A stretch of DNA of 64,000 nucleotides from NCBI RefSeq assembly GCF_006494365.1, contig NZ_VHIP01000008.1, forward strand, positions 62,001 through 126,000, written 5' to 3'. The notes under the pieces are model-generated. The model saw only the letters and a list, made by a program, of their open reading frames with translations, was not told the origin of the DNA and searched no databases. Of the stretch, positions 9,225 through 19,100 are shown piece after piece. How positions within the stretch are numbered: the first letter of the stretch is position 1; every line of letters starts with the position of its first letter. Position numbers and translations under genes: made by a program. The DNA is from Aestuariibacter sp. GS-14. Its GTDB lineage: Bacteria > Pseudomonadota > Gammaproteobacteria > Enterobacterales > Alteromonadaceae.

Positions 9225-10361
9225 ATGGATTTTGCATTAAATGATATTCAGCAAATGCTGAAAGACAGCGCCGGTAAATTCATTCACAACGATTACGACT
9301 TTGAGACGCGCCAAAAATACAGTCATTCCGAGCTGGGTTATAGCGAAGACAACTGGCAGTTGTTTGCAGAACTGGGCTGGCTGGCCCTGCCCTTTGCAGA
9401 AGAATTTGGTGGCCTTGACGGCAACGCAACCGACCTGATGGTGTTAATGACCGAACTGGGCAAAGGCCTGATTGTAGAGCCTTACCTGTCTACCGTGGTA
9501 CTGGCCGGTAACGCTATTCAGCGCGGCGGCACGGCTGAGCAAAAAGAGGCCTTGATTGGCGGCATTGTGGGCGGCGAACTAAAACTGGCGTTTGCCGGTT
9601 TGGAAGCCCAGTCAGCTACCGACATCAGCAGCATTAATACCCAAGCCAGCACAGCAGGCAGCGGTTTAGTGCTCAACGGCAAGAAGCAGGTAGTGCTGCA
9701 CGCTCAGAGCGCCGACAAACTGGTAGTGGCCGCGCGCTCACATAATAACAATGGCAACATTGCCCTGTACTTGGTAGACGCCAACGCCGAAGGCGTTGCA
9801 GCGCATCACTACCCGACTAACGATGGTGCCCGTGCCAGCGACCTGACCTTTACCAACGTCGCCGCCGAACTTCTGGGCGACAGCGACGATGCCGCAGCTG
9901 TGATCCAGGCAGTGCTGAACGACGCGATTGTGGCCGTGTCGGCAGAAGCTGTTGGCGTGATGGACAAAATGCTCGCAGCCACGGTGGAGTACACCAAAGT
10001 ACGCAAACAGTTCGACGTGCCAATTTCGACGTTCCAGATCCTGCAACACAACATGGTCGACATGTTTATGGAATGCGAACAAGCCCGCTCCATGCTGTAT
10101 TACGCGGCCATCACTATTGGTGGAGGCAATAGCGAAGAACAAGTAGCAGAAGCCAATAAAGCCAGCCAATTCCTGAAGTGGAAAGTGGGTCAGGCTGCAC
10201 GTCTGGTAGGCCAAACGGCGGTGCAACTGCACGGCGGTATGGGCGTGACCGACGAGTTGGACGTAGGCCATATGTTCAAACGCCTTACCATGATCAACAC
10301 CCTGTTTGGCTCCATGGACATCCACTTAGACAACCTGGTTAAACAGCGTCAGGCTGCATAG
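9225..10361 (+). CDS. Acyl-CoA dehydrogenase, PimD-like small subunit
   Basis: This 378-residue protein is the likely partner of the preceding dehydrogenase. It begins MDFALNDIQQMLKDSAGKF and has the LGWLALPFAEEFGGL segment near 53, but its middle beta domain is degenerate compared with the large subunit. The C-terminal helical domain keeps RKQFDVPISTFQILQHNMVD and QLHGGMGVTDELDVGH, typical of the family. GGGAG precedes the ATG. It lies between the large-subunit gene and etfBA, so electrons from this dimer probably pass to the ETF encoded next door. It could in principle act alone, but tandem placement and divergence argue for a heteromer. Confidence 0.88.
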   Translation: MDFALNDIQQMLKDSAGKFIHNDYDFETRQKYSHSELGYSEDNWQLFAELGWLALPFAEEFGGLDGNATDLMVLMTELGKGLIVEPYLSTVVLAGNAIQRGGTAEQKEALIGGIVGGELKLAFAGLEAQSATDISSINTQASTAGSGLVLNGKKQVVLHAQSADKLVVAARSHNNNGNIALYLVDANAEGVAAHHYPTNDGARASDLTFTNVAAELLGDSDDAAAVIQAVLNDAIVAVSAEAVGVMDKMLAATVEYTKVRKQFDVPISTFQILQHNMVDMFMECEQARSMLYYAAITIGGGNSEEQVAEANKASQFLKWKVGQAARLVGQTAVQLHGGMGVTDELDVGHMFKRLTMINTLFGSMDIHLDNLVKQRQAA

Positions 10362-10370
10362 GAGTTCCCC

Positions 10371-11120
10371 ATGAAAGTACTCGTTACCGTAAAACGCGTG
10401 ATCGACTACAACGTAAAGATCCGCGTAAAGCCCGATGGCAGCGACGTTGACTTAACCAACGTCAAAATGGCCGTTAACCCGTTTTGTGAAATTGCCGTTG
10501 AAGAAGCCGTGCGCATGAAAGAAAAAGGCATTGCCAGCGAAATCGTGGTGGTGTCAGTAGGTGCCAGTGAAGCTCAGGAACAACTGCGTACCGCACTGGC
10601 CCTCGGCGCCGACCGCGCTATTCTGGTTGAGACTACCGCAAATACCGAATCGCTGAATGTGGCAAAGCTGCTGGCCAAAGTGGTTGAACAGGAACAGCCT
10701 TCACTGGTGATCATGGGTAAACAGGCCATCGACTCCGACAACAACCAAACCGGTCAGATGCTTGCGGCCTTGTGCGATATGCCACAGGCAACTTTTGCCT
10801 CAGAAGTATCAGTCACCGACAACAGCGTAGCCGTAACCCGCGAAATCGACGGCGGCTTGCAAACCCTGTCGCTGAGGCTACCCGCTATTGTTACCACCGA
10901 CCTGCGTTTGAACGAGCCGCGCTACGCGTCGTTGCCTAACATTATGAAAGCCAAGCGCAAACCACTTGCCACCGTCACGCCAGACGATCTGGGCGTAACT
11001 CTGTCAGCGCACACGCAACTGCTGGGCGTTAACCCACCACCTCAGCGCAGCGCCGGTGTAAAAGTGAAATCTGTTGCCGAGCTGGTCGACAAACTTAAAA
11101 ACGAAGCCAAGGTGATCTAA
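10371..11120 (+). CDS. etfB: Electron transfer flavoprotein subunit beta
   Basis: The 249-residue protein starts [20 protein letters not shown] and carries the ETF-beta signature region [21 protein letters not shown] near 183-203. ETF accepts electrons from acyl-CoA dehydrogenases; the beta subunit binds AMP. AGGAG precedes the ATG, and the stop is followed directly by the start of etfA. Its place in an acyl-CoA dehydrogenase operon, with ETF-QO downstream, suggests a pathway-dedicated electron chain. Whether the genome has a second, housekeeping etfBA cannot be seen here. Confidence 0.97.
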   Translation: MKVLVTVKRVIDYNVKIRVKPDGSDVDLTNVKMAVNPFCEIAVEEAVRMKEKGIASEIVVVSVGASEAQEQLRTALALGADRAILVETTANTESLNVAKLLAKVVEQEQPSLVIMGKQAIDSDNNQTGQMLAALCDMPQATFASEVSVTDNSVAVTREIDGGLQTLSLRLPAIVTTDLRLNEPRYASLPNIMKAKRKPLATVTPDDLGVTLSAHTQLLGVNPPPQRSAGVKVKSVAELVDKLKNEAKVI

Positions 11121-12047
11121 ATGGCCATTTTAGTGATTGCAGAACACGATAATCAGCAGTTAAAACCTGCTACCTTGAATACCGTTAATGCGGCAAGTCA
11201 GTTAAATCAGCCCATCTCCATTCTGGTCATTGGCAGCGACTGTCAGGCCGTGGCCGAACAAGCCAGTGCCGTGAGTGGCGTGGATACCATACTGGTTGCA
11301 GATAACGCCGTTTACCAACATCAACTGGCCGAAAACACCGCCAAGCTGATTGCCGAATTGGCAAGTGACTTTGACTATGTGATTGCCGCTGGCACGACGA
11401 CTGGCAAGAACACCCTGCCCCGCGTAGCGGCACTGCTGGATGTCGCTCAGATATCTGACATTGTGGCCGTGAAAAGCGCCGATACGTTTGTGCGTCCGAT
11501 TTATGCGGGTAATGCACTGGCCACCATTCAGTCTCTAGACAGCAAAAAAGTAATCACCGTGCGTACCAGTGCTTTTGATGCAGCGGGTACCGACGGCAGC
11601 GCCACCATTACCCCCTGCGGCCTGGTACATGCCAACGCGCAAAGCGAATTTGTGTCGGAAGAACTGGCCGTGTCTGAGCGCCCGGAACTGACCGCCGCCA
11701 GCGTGATCATCTCGGGTGGTCGCGGTATGGGCAACGGCGAGAACTTCAGCCTGCTGGAAAAAGTCGCCGACAAGCTTGGCGCAGCAGTAGGCGCATCCCG
11801 CGCCGCAGTAGACGCAGGCTTTGTGCCAAACGACATGCAGGTAGGCCAAACCGGCAAGATCGTCGCCCCAGATCTTTACATTGCCGTGGGTATCTCAGGT
11901 GCCATTCAGCATCAGGCCGGTATGAAAGACTCCAAAGTCATCGTGGCCATAAACAAAGACGAAGAAGCGCCTATCTTCCAGATTGCCGACTACGGCCTGG
12001 TAGCAGACCTGTTTGAGGTTCTACCTGAACTGGAAAGTTTGCTGTAA
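11121..12047 (+). CDS. etfA: Electron transfer flavoprotein subunit alpha
   Basis: The 308-residue protein is the FAD-binding ETF subunit. The N-terminal part is a Rossmann-like domain ([20 protein letters not shown]). The C-terminal FAD domain shows VISGGRGMG near 195, [20 protein letters not shown] near 230-249 and [15 protein letters not shown] near 259. Its ATG immediately follows the etfB stop. A strong stem-loop lies in the 130-base gap to the ETF-QO gene. Confidence 0.97.
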   Translation: MAILVIAEHDNQQLKPATLNTVNAASQLNQPISILVIGSDCQAVAEQASAVSGVDTILVADNAVYQHQLAENTAKLIAELASDFDYVIAAGTTTGKNTLPRVAALLDVAQISDIVAVKSADTFVRPIYAGNALATIQSLDSKKVITVRTSAFDAAGTDGSATITPCGLVHANAQSEFVSEELAVSERPELTAASVIISGGRGMGNGENFSLLEKVADKLGAAVGASRAAVDAGFVPNDMQVGQTGKIVAPDLYIAVGISGAIQHQAGMKDSKVIVAINKDEEAPIFQIADYGLVADLFEVLPELESLL

Positions 12048-12066
12048 CCAAGCGTGACCTCAACAT

Positions 12067-12098
12067 TGGCTGCCAGCTTCGCACTCGCTGCGCAGCCA
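12067..12098 (+). terminator. Stem-loop between etfA and ETF-QO
   Basis: TGGCTGCCAGC (12067-12077) pairs with GCTG and GCAGCCA (12087-12098) with a single bulged C, giving an 11-bp stem with a 9-base loop. It is followed by GTGTTTT, not a long U-tract. It may be a partial terminator or an mRNA-stability element that lowers expression of the downstream genes. Confidence 0.4.
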
Positions 12099-12177
12099 GT
12101 GTTTTCACACTGCAAACGAAGGTCTCCGGCCGCTATTGCCTGGCGGAATAACACAATTTAAGAAAAGAGGATTTGCT

Positions 12178-13833
12178 GTGGAACGAGAATCGATGGAGTT
12201 TGACGTAGTGATCGTCGGTGCCGGACCTGCGGGTTTATCGGCAGCCTATCATCTGAAAAAACTGGCGAACGACAAGCAACAGGACATCAGTGTTTGCGTG
12301 TTGGAAAAAGGCTCTGAAGTAGGCGCCCATATTCTGTCGGGTGCCATATTAGAAACCACAGCCCTGGACGAACTGATCCCCGACTGGCAGGAAAAAGGCG
12401 CACCGCTTACCACGCCCGTTACCGAAGACGAACTGTACCTACTTAAAGACCAGCAACGCGCCACCAAAGTACCCGGCTGGGCCATACCCGCCCCTATGCA
12501 CAACGACGGCAACTACATTGTGAGCCTGGGTAACGTGTGCCGCTGGCTGGCCACCCAGGCCGAAGCCATTGGCGTAGAAATCTTCCCCGGTTTTGCCGCT
12601 GCTGAAATCGCCTACGACGACAACGGTCGGGTAAAAGGCGTGTATACCGGCGACATGGGCATTGGCAAAGACGGCGAACAAAAAGACAGCTACATGTCCG
12701 GCATGGCACTGTACGGCAAATACACCCTGTTTGCCGAAGGCTGTCGCGGCCACCTGGGCAAACAGCTTATCAGTCAGTTCAAGCTCGATGCGAACAGCGA
12801 TCCCCAGCACTACGGTATTGGCATAAAAGAACTGTGGGAAATCGACCCAGCGTTACACAAGCCGGGCCTCGTCGTGCACGGCTCAGGCTGGCCACTGGAC
12901 AACGACACTACCGGCGGCTTTTTCCTGTACCACGCCGACAACAATCAGGTGGTGGTAGGATTAATTGTGGATCTGAACTACAGCAATCCGCACATCAGCC
13001 CCTTCGACGAATTCCAGCAAATGAAGCATCACCCGCTGTTTGCGGACGTACTCTCTTCCGGCAAACGCCTGAGCTACGGCGCAAGAGCCATTGCCAAAGG
13101 CGGCTTAAATGCCCTGCCCGACATGGCGTTCCCCGGCGGCTTATTAATTGGCTGTGATGCCGGCACCCTGAACTTCGCCAAAATCAAAGGCACCCATACC
13201 GCCATGAAGTCGGGCATGATTGCCGCGGAAAACGTGCTTAACGCGCTAATACAGAACGAGCAAGAAAACCTGCCAGACACGCTGACCGGCTTCACTGACG
13301 CTTTCCGCGATTCCTGGTTACACAAAGAACTGCACGCCAGCCGCAACTTCGGCCCTGCGATGCACAAGTTCGGCCCCATTATGGGCGGTGCTTACAACTG
13401 GATAGAGCAAAACCTGTTTAAAGGTCGCTTACCCTGGACCCTACACGACACCAAGCCCGACTACGCGCTAATGAAACCAGCCAGCGAGTGCCCTGAAAAG
13501 CACTATCCTAAACCGGATGGCAAGCTGAGCTTCGACAAGCTGTCGTCGGTGTATTTGTCGAACACCAACCACGAAGAAGATCAGCCCAGCCATTTGCGCT
13601 TACTCGACCCGGCTATTCCGGTAAAAGTAAACCTTGCCAAATACAACGAACCGGCCCAGCGCTATTGCCCGGCAGGCGTGTACGAAATTGTGGAAGCCGA
13701 GTCTGGCCCGCAGCTGCAAATCAATGCGCAAAACTGTGTGCACTGTAAAACCTGCGACATAAAGGATCCGTCGCAGAACATTTGCTGGGTACCGCCCGAA
13801 GGTACCGGCGGCCCGAACTACCCGAACATGTAG
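12178..13833 (+). CDS. Electron transfer flavoprotein-ubiquinone oxidoreductase
   Basis: The 551-residue membrane-associated flavoprotein passes electrons from reduced ETF to ubiquinone. The FAD-binding GAGPAG lies at 14-19. The C-terminus holds the 4Fe-4S ligands in NCVHCKTCDIKDPSQNICW, as in all ETF-QO proteins. The length matches the family. I chose the GTG at 12178 because AGAAAAGAGG ends 7 bases upstream; an in-frame ATG 42 bases earlier has no ribosome site. The gene links the acyl-CoA dehydrogenases of this operon to the respiratory chain. Confidence 0.95.
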   Translation: MERESMEFDVVIVGAGPAGLSAAYHLKKLANDKQQDISVCVLEKGSEVGAHILSGAILETTALDELIPDWQEKGAPLTTPVTEDELYLLKDQQRATKVPGWAIPAPMHNDGNYIVSLGNVCRWLATQAEAIGVEIFPGFAAAEIAYDDNGRVKGVYTGDMGIGKDGEQKDSYMSGMALYGKYTLFAEGCRGHLGKQLISQFKLDANSDPQHYGIGIKELWEIDPALHKPGLVVHGSGWPLDNDTTGGFFLYHADNNQVVVGLIVDLNYSNPHISPFDEFQQMKHHPLFADVLSSGKRLSYGARAIAKGGLNALPDMAFPGGLLIGCDAGTLNFAKIKGTHTAMKSGMIAAENVLNALIQNEQENLPDTLTGFTDAFRDSWLHKELHASRNFGPAMHKFGPIMGGAYNWIEQNLFKGRLPWTLHDTKPDYALMKPASECPEKHYPKPDGKLSFDKLSSVYLSNTNHEEDQPSHLRLLDPAIPVKVNLAKYNEPAQRYCPAGVYEIVEAESGPQLQINAQNCVHCKTCDIKDPSQNICWVPPEGTGGPNYPNM

Positions 13834-13837
13834 GTGA

Positions 13838-15376
13838 ATGATGCATACTATTCAACACACAGGGGTAGTCGGCGCAGGCGCCATGGGCCGCGGCATTGCA
13901 CAGGTATTGCTGACCAGCGGTAAAAACGTGGTACTGGTTGATACCCAGGCCGATGCGCTGTCGTCGGCCCGCGACAACATTAACGCCATGCTGAGTAAGC
14001 AAGTCGCTAAAGGCCGCCTGACCGGGATCAGCGTTGAGCAGGCCATGAACAACCTGTCCCTGGCACAAACCGATGCATTGGACCAACTGGCCCACTGCGA
14101 CCTGATTGTCGAGGCCATTGTTGAGCGCTACGACGCCAAAATTGCCCTGTTTCAACAATTAGAAACGTTGGTAGCCGAGCACTGTATTCTGGCGACGAAC
14201 ACCTCGTCATTATCAGTGACCCAGATCGCAGCCGGTTGTACTAAGCCAGAACGTGTAGTGGGCTGGCACTTTTTTAACCCCGTGCCGTTAATGCGACTGG
14301 CCGAAGTAATTGGCGCACTGCAAACTCGCGCCGACGTGGTTGAACAGATCGTTGCCCTTACCTACGCCATTGGCCATACACCGGTAACGGTAAAAGACAT
14401 GCCGGGCTTTTTGGTGAATCATGTTGGCCGCGGATACGGCGGCGAGGCGCTGCACGTGCTGGCCGAACAAGTCGCCGACATTGCCCAAATCGACCGTATT
14501 CTTACCGCCCAGTGCGGCTTTAAAATGGGCCCCTTTACGCTGTTTGACTTAACCGGACTGGATATTTCCCACAAGGTCACCGAGTCGATTTACCAGCAGT
14601 TTTATCACGACCCGCGCTATCGCCCCAGCCCACTGGCAGAACAACGTGTGCAGGCAGGTTTGCTGGGCAGAAAAACCGGCAAAGGGTTTTACACCTACAC
14701 CGACGGTAAGCAACAGCTTCCTGAACTACCAGCCACGCCTTCGCTCGCTGACACCAAAGCCATGCCGGCGTGGATAGCAGGCAGCGGAAGTAACGAACAC
14801 AAACAAGTGCTGCAATTGCTCAGCAACACCAAAGTGGTGATTGAGCAAGGTGAACAGCCGTCTGATAACGCACTGATCATTATCAGCCCCTGGGGCACTG
14901 ATGCTTCAGGCTATGCTTATGAACATGGCCTGGACGCTAGCCGCACCATCGCGGTGGATCCTCTGTTCCCTAACACCGACATTCGCGTGCTCATGCGCAC
15001 ACAAGCCACCCGCAGCGATGTAGCACAATTCGCCCACGCCCTGTTCGCTAGCACCGGCAAACAGGTAGAAGTGATTAACGACAGCTACGGCTTTGTGAGT
15101 CAGCGGGTTCTGGCCTGCATTATCAATATTGCCTGCGACATGGTGCACAAAGACATTGCCAGCGCCGCAGATATCGACCGCGCCATGCAACTGGGCCTGG
15201 GTTATCCGCAAGGTGCTTTTGCCTGGGCCAGCCAAATTGGCCTGGCCAACGTGTTAACCCTGCTACAACGGTTATTCACCCAAAGCGGTGACCCGCGTTA
15301 CCGCCCCAGCATGTGGCTGCAGCGCGAAGTTCAAACTAACGCGCAAACTGGCAAGCCACTCATTCAAGGAGCCTGA
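13838..15376 (+). CDS. 3-hydroxyacyl-CoA dehydrogenase (PaaH-like)
   Basis: The 512-residue protein is an NAD-dependent 3-hydroxyacyl-CoA dehydrogenase. The nucleotide site [11 protein letters not shown] is near residue 12, and the catalytic-His segment [14 protein letters not shown] is near 140. One 3HCDH C-terminal domain follows at about 190-290, and a second one ([32 protein letters not shown]) lies at 410-480. This single-function, two-repeat architecture of just over 500 residues is that of PaaH, the 3-hydroxyadipyl-CoA dehydrogenase of phenylacetate catabolism. The start overlaps the ribosome site region at the end of the ETF-QO gene. With a PcaF/PaaJ-like thiolase directly downstream, the natural substrate may be a dicarboxylyl-CoA. 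Confidence 0.9.
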   Translation: MMHTIQHTGVVGAGAMGRGIAQVLLTSGKNVVLVDTQADALSSARDNINAMLSKQVAKGRLTGISVEQAMNNLSLAQTDALDQLAHCDLIVEAIVERYDAKIALFQQLETLVAEHCILATNTSSLSVTQIAAGCTKPERVVGWHFFNPVPLMRLAEVIGALQTRADVVEQIVALTYAIGHTPVTVKDMPGFLVNHVGRGYGGEALHVLAEQVADIAQIDRILTAQCGFKMGPFTLFDLTGLDISHKVTESIYQQFYHDPRYRPSPLAEQRVQAGLLGRKTGKGFYTYTDGKQQLPELPATPSLADTKAMPAWIAGSGSNEHKQVLQLLSNTKVVIEQGEQPSDNALIIISPWGTDASGYAYEHGLDASRTIAVDPLFPNTDIRVLMRTQATRSDVAQFAHALFASTGKQVEVINDSYGFVSQRVLACIINIACDMVHKDIASAADIDRAMQLGLGYPQGAFAWASQIGLANVLTLLQRLFTQSGDPRYRPSMWLQREVQTNAQTGKPLIQGA

Positions 15377-15378
15377 TC

Positions 15379-16587
15379 ATGAAACACGCCTATATTTACG
15401 ATGGGATCCGTACTGCTTTTGGTCGTCATGGCGGGGTGTTGGCCCACACCCGCCCTGATGACCTGTTATCTTTGTGCCTGAAGGGCTTACTGGCGCGTAA
15501 CGATGTACCGGGCGACGTCATTGAAGATGTGATCATTGGCTGTACTAACCAAGCCGGTGAAGATGCCCGTAACGTTGCGCGTCACGCCGCGCTGTTAGCC
15601 GGTATACCCGAAACCGTCGCCGCGCAAACCCAAAACCGCTTATGCGGTAGCGGGCTGTCAGCCAGCATAGAAGCCACCCGCGCCATTATGTGTAACGAAG
15701 GCGACTGGATGATTGCCGGTGGCGTTGAAAGCATGAGTCGCGCGCCGTTCGTCATGGCCAAGAACAGCCAGCCCTTTGGTCGCGATGTCGTGGTATTCGA
15801 CAGCACCATTGGCGCACGCTTCCCCAACCCCAAAGTGGAGGCTGCTGTGGGCAACGACACCATGCCACAAACCGCCGACAACATTGCCAGCGATTTAGCC
15901 ATTAGCCGGGAACAAAGCGACGCCTTTGCCCTGGCCTCACAACATAAATACCAAAAGGCCAAAGCCGACGGTTTCTTTCACGATGAAATCCTGCTGGTAA
16001 CGGTACCGGGCGCAAAGCGTAGAACCACTGTTGACGTAGCTGAAGATGAACATCCAAGAGCCGATGCCGAAGCAAGCAAGCTCGCCTCACTCAAACCCTT
16101 GTTCGCCAATGGCGTAGTAACCGCCGGCAACGCATCGGGTATAAACGACGGTGCAGCAGCGTTGTTATTGGGTAGCAAGGAAGCCGGTGAAGCACTCGGC
16201 ATGCGCCCTCGCGCTCGCGTGGTAGCCTGTGCAGTAGCCGGGGTAGCGCCAAGGGTAATGGGCTTAGGCCCGGTTGCCGCTATTCGCAAAGCCCTGCAGC
16301 GCGCTAACTTAACCCTGAACGATATGGACGTCATCGAAATTAACGAAGCCTTTGCCGTACAGGTACTAGGCTGCTTAAAAGAACTGAACGTAGCGTTCGA
16401 CGACAGCCGGGTAAACCCCAATGGCGGCGCCATTGCCGTAGGGCACCCACTGGGCGCATCGGGCGTGCGGCTGGCGTTAACCGCCCTGCGTCAGTTAGAA
16501 CGACAACAAGGCCGGTATGCAGTAGTCAGCTTGTGTATTGGCGTGGGTCAGGGCGTTGCCATGATCCTTGAGAGGGAGTTGGCTTAG
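15379..16587 (+). CDS. Thiolase, 3-oxoadipyl-CoA thiolase (PcaF/PaaJ) type
   Basis: This 402-residue thiolase has Cys89 in NRLCGSG, His356 in GHPLGASG and Cys386 in CIGVGQG. The insert GNDTMPQTADNIASD and the LCGSG form are typical of the PcaF/PaaJ group, which cleaves 3-oxoadipyl-CoA to succinyl-CoA and acetyl-CoA. It begins two bases after the stop of the PaaH-like gene and is the last structural gene of the operon. A strong interrupted stem-loop follows at 16597. Specificity for a dicarboxylyl substrate is inferred from similarity and from the neighbour. Confidence 0.92.
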   Translation: MKHAYIYDGIRTAFGRHGGVLAHTRPDDLLSLCLKGLLARNDVPGDVIEDVIIGCTNQAGEDARNVARHAALLAGIPETVAAQTQNRLCGSGLSASIEATRAIMCNEGDWMIAGGVESMSRAPFVMAKNSQPFGRDVVVFDSTIGARFPNPKVEAAVGNDTMPQTADNIASDLAISREQSDAFALASQHKYQKAKADGFFHDEILLVTVPGAKRRTTVDVAEDEHPRADAEASKLASLKPLFANGVVTAGNASGINDGAAALLLGSKEAGEALGMRPRARVVACAVAGVAPRVMGLGPVAAIRKALQRANLTLNDMDVIEINEAFAVQVLGCLKELNVAFDDSRVNPNGGAIAVGHPLGASGVRLALTALRQLERQQGRYAVVSLCIGVGQGVAMILERELA

Positions 16588-16596
16588 CCTATCGGG

Positions 16597-16640
16597 TCTG
16601 CTGCGCGTTGCCTGAATTCACTCTGGCAACGAACAGCAGA
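16597..16640 (+). terminator. Interrupted stem-loop after the catabolic operon
   Basis: TCTGCTG-cg-CGTTGCC pairs with GGCAACG-aa-CAGCAGA around a 12-base loop, 14 base pairs in all. There is no U-tract, so it may act with Rho or as a transcript-end stabiliser. It separates the thiolase from the IclR gene. Confidence 0.5.
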
Positions 16641-16800
16641 TCATGAACTTCCGGAGCATTGGTAAAGCGCGGCATCCGGTGTATACTCAGGCCCAAAGCC
16701 AGTTAATTCATAGAGTAAGCAGCAGTTAAGCTTACCGCGACCTAATACGCTTAGAGTAGTAAATAGCGGTTGGACGTTTAGGAAAAGAGTATCACTTTGT

Positions 16801-17595
16801 ATGACAGAGTTTAGTGACCTGCCACGTAAGAAGAGCGACAGTAGCGACCGTAAGTTTATTGAATCACTTGCCCGCGGCCTGGATGTATTACGCGCATTCA
16901 GTCAACAAGGCGGTGTACTGGGTAACCAGGATCTGGCACGGATCACCGGCCTACCCAAACCCACTATTTCACGCATGACCTACACCCTGAGCAAACTGGG
17001 GTATTTGTCGTACTCAACCCAACTGGAAAAATACCAACTGGACGCAGGCGTGTTAGCGCTGGGTTATGCCTACACCTCTAACCTGCAGGTGCGCCGCATC
17101 GCCAAGCCCATTATGGAGCGCCTGGCAGAACGCGTGAACTTGTCGGTAGGCCTTACCATTCGCGAGCGCCTGACCATGATTTACGTGGAAAACTGCCGCG
17201 GCGACGACGCCCAGGCACTGCGCATGGACGTAGGCTCAAGCTTACCCATTTCTACCTCGGCAGCAGGCCGCGCCTACTTAGCAGGTCTTCCACAGGAAGA
17301 ACGCGACGTAGTGATGAAAGAAATGGAAGCCCGCGCCGGCGACAAGTGGCCAAAACACAAAGCCGGCATTGAAGCCGCACTGGAATGCTACGACAAGCAC
17401 GGCTTCGTCACGTCATTTGGCGACTGGGACCGCGCAGTAAACAGCGTAGGCGTATCACTAAGACTGCAAGACGGCCGCATAATGGCACTCAACTGCGGTG
17501 GCCCAACCTATCTGGTATCACAAGAAATGGCCATGGAAAGCTTAGGCCCACAACTGGTGCACGTAGCCAGAGACATTATTGGTACCGGGGTTTAG
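16801..17595 (+). CDS. IclR-family transcriptional regulator
   Basis: The 264-residue protein has the IclR layout: a winged helix-turn-helix at about 18-80 (recognition region NQDLARITGLPKPTISRM at 42-59) and a C-terminal effector-binding domain (LSVGLTIRERLTMIYVENC, then SLPISTSAAGRAYLAGL near 140-157 and the SFGDWDRAVNSVGVSLR region). IclR proteins often repress or activate operons for aromatic and organic acid catabolism. It lies just after the long acyl-CoA operon, behind its own 213-base upstream region, and is the best candidate binder of the palindromes at 4.4, 4.5, 7.9, 35.2 and 43.6 kb. Its 3' end is partly duplicated at 18913-19100. A terminator follows at 17631. Confidence 0.93.
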   Translation: MTEFSDLPRKKSDSSDRKFIESLARGLDVLRAFSQQGGVLGNQDLARITGLPKPTISRMTYTLSKLGYLSYSTQLEKYQLDAGVLALGYAYTSNLQVRRIAKPIMERLAERVNLSVGLTIRERLTMIYVENCRGDDAQALRMDVGSSLPISTSAAGRAYLAGLPQEERDVVMKEMEARAGDKWPKHKAGIEAALECYDKHGFVTSFGDWDRAVNSVGVSLRLQDGRIMALNCGGPTYLVSQEMAMESLGPQLVHVARDIIGTGV

Positions 17596-17630
17596 GTCTT
17601 AGTTTTAAGCGTTTTGCAGTTTGATTTAAG

Positions 17631-17663
17631 AAAGCCAGTTGCTGAGAGGTGACTGGCTTTTTT
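17631..17663 (+). terminator. Rho-independent terminator of iclR
   Basis: AAAGCCAGT (17631-17639) pairs with ACTGGCTTT (17652-17660), followed by a run of T. A decayed copy lies at 19064-19096 as part of the duplicated iclR end. Confidence 0.85.
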
Positions 17664-17810
17664 GTTGTTTAGCGTTGTTGTTTGATCTTGGTCAGTGCCG
17701 TTATTTAGCTGCTATTTTTGTCAAACTACTTTGCATTAAGGACACTCAAAAAAGCCTGTGTTATATTTGCGGAATCTTCACCAGTTAAAATTACGTTCGC
17801 ACTAAAATAA

Positions 17811-18668
17811 ATGGATTATTATCAAACATTAGGTGTTGCTCGCACAGCTGAAGATTTTGTGATAAAAGCTGCGTATAAAGCGTTAATGAAAGCTTACCAC
17901 CCCGATAAAAATAAAGGTTTTGAAGAGAAAGTTAAGCAAATCAATGTTGCTTATGAGACTCTATCTAATCCATCTAAGCGGGCAGAATATGACAGCGAAC
18001 TTGAAGTAAACACCGATGAGTCTTCTTTCGCAGATAGTCCTTTTAGTGATGATTTGGAGGAAAGGCTTCAGAATGATTGGGCCGTAATTATTGATTATTA
18101 CCCTGAAATCGAAGAATGTAGATTATCGTTAAAGTGCTATTCAAACTCCCTTTCCACTAACTTTGTGTTGGTAATTTTAGAAACAAAGAATGTAAAGAAT
18201 TATTCAGCAATTGCTAATTCACTGAAATCTGACTTTTTGAAGAGTTATTTTGGGAATAATCAGTGCATAAATAATTTAGCTGAACAATTATTAAAACGCC
18301 GCTTACGGGACCCTTTACTGGAGATAAATAAAGCAGTGCGCTTTTTTGGAAACAATATTGAAACTTCTCGAATAATCGAAAGATTAAAGCACAAATTTCC
18401 TGAAATATCCTTTAACGAATTTAGTGATGAGTTTATTGAAATAGATGAAGTGCTTAAACGAATTATAGTAAAGATACAAAACGGAAATGCTAAACAAGAC
18501 GATTTAAAACTGCTTTCTCTACGCCTTGGCTTTAAACCTGCATTAACAGTAGGCTTTTTTAAAAACAGTTGGCGGATCGAAGATCTTAATAAAAGACATT
18601 GGTCTTTTTCAAATGACAATGATTTTCAGAATTTTCTGATTAAACAATACAAGATAAAGTTTCCCTAA
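17811..18668 (+). CDS. J-domain (DnaJ-like) protein of unknown specific role
   Basis: The 285-residue protein begins with a J domain, residues 1-65: [20 protein letters not shown], the diagnostic HPD at 30-32 and [15 protein letters not shown] domains recruit and stimulate Hsp70 (DnaK). The rest has no Gly/Phe region or zinc-finger of DnaJ and no match I recognise. It is a mixed-charge, probably helical, domain. There is no signal peptide or membrane segment. Base composition is AT-rich and unlike the upstream operon. The gene sits alone between the true iclR 3' end and a decayed second copy of it, which suggests recent acquisition. It may target Hsp70 to a mobile-element or defence function, but that is speculation. 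Confidence 0.75.
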   Translation: MDYYQTLGVARTAEDFVIKAAYKALMKAYHPDKNKGFEEKVKQINVAYETLSNPSKRAEYDSELEVNTDESSFADSPFSDDLEERLQNDWAVIIDYYPEIEECRLSLKCYSNSLSTNFVLVILETKNVKNYSAIANSLKSDFLKSYFGNNQCINNLAEQLLKRRLRDPLLEINKAVRFFGNNIETSRIIERLKHKFPEISFNEFSDEFIEIDEVLKRIIVKIQNGNAKQDDLKLLSLRLGFKPALTVGFFKNSWRIEDLNKRHWSFSNDNDFQNFLIKQYKIKFP

Positions 18669-18698
18669 TTCCAGCAATGCGCTTTCAGTGCTCACTTG

Positions 18699-18721
18699 AA
18701 GATGTTTATATAGCATCTTTT
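18699..18721 (+). terminator. Weak terminator after the J-domain gene
   Basis: AAGATG (18699-18704) pairs with CATCTT (18714-18719) across a 9-base loop and is followed by a short T run. The stem is short, so confidence is limited. Confidence 0.4.
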
Positions 18722-18912
18722 GACCAGACTCGTGTGAATTCATGTCACTTTAAACTGGTTCTGATTATCACCAGATAATTTCGCATGTCAATTATCATAG
18801 TAATACTGTGATTAAAATAGAAGCAAAGCGATGCTCAACTAAAGGATTTTTGATAGTAAGCAAAAGTTACTTTCTGCATCCTGATTGATTGCCTTTCCAT
18901 ATGTCTAAGCCT

Positions 18913-19100
18913 AAATAGGGTACTCGACAGCGGTGGCCCAACCTATCTGTTATCAGAAGAAATGACCATTGAAAGCTTAGGCCCAAAACTGGTGCACGTC
19001 GCAAGGACATTATTAGCACCGGGCTTTGTTTTTTAATATTAAGAATTTTACTGATTGAATTGAAAAGCTAGTTGCTTAGAGGTGATTGGCTTTTTTGTGT
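18913..19100 (+). pseudogene. Decayed duplicate of the iclR 3' end and terminator
   Basis: This stretch aligns with about 17480-17668. It contains the last 35 or so codons of iclR (GGPTYL, ESLGP and LVHVAR are readable), the stop region and the terminator hairpin. It carries many substitutions and a one-base deletion in the LVHVAR region that breaks the frame. There is no upstream part of iclR, so it cannot be a gene. Together with the intact copy it forms an imperfect direct repeat around the J-domain gene, the footprint expected of a gene block brought in from a related strain or of site-specific integration at the iclR 3' end. Confidence 0.8.
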
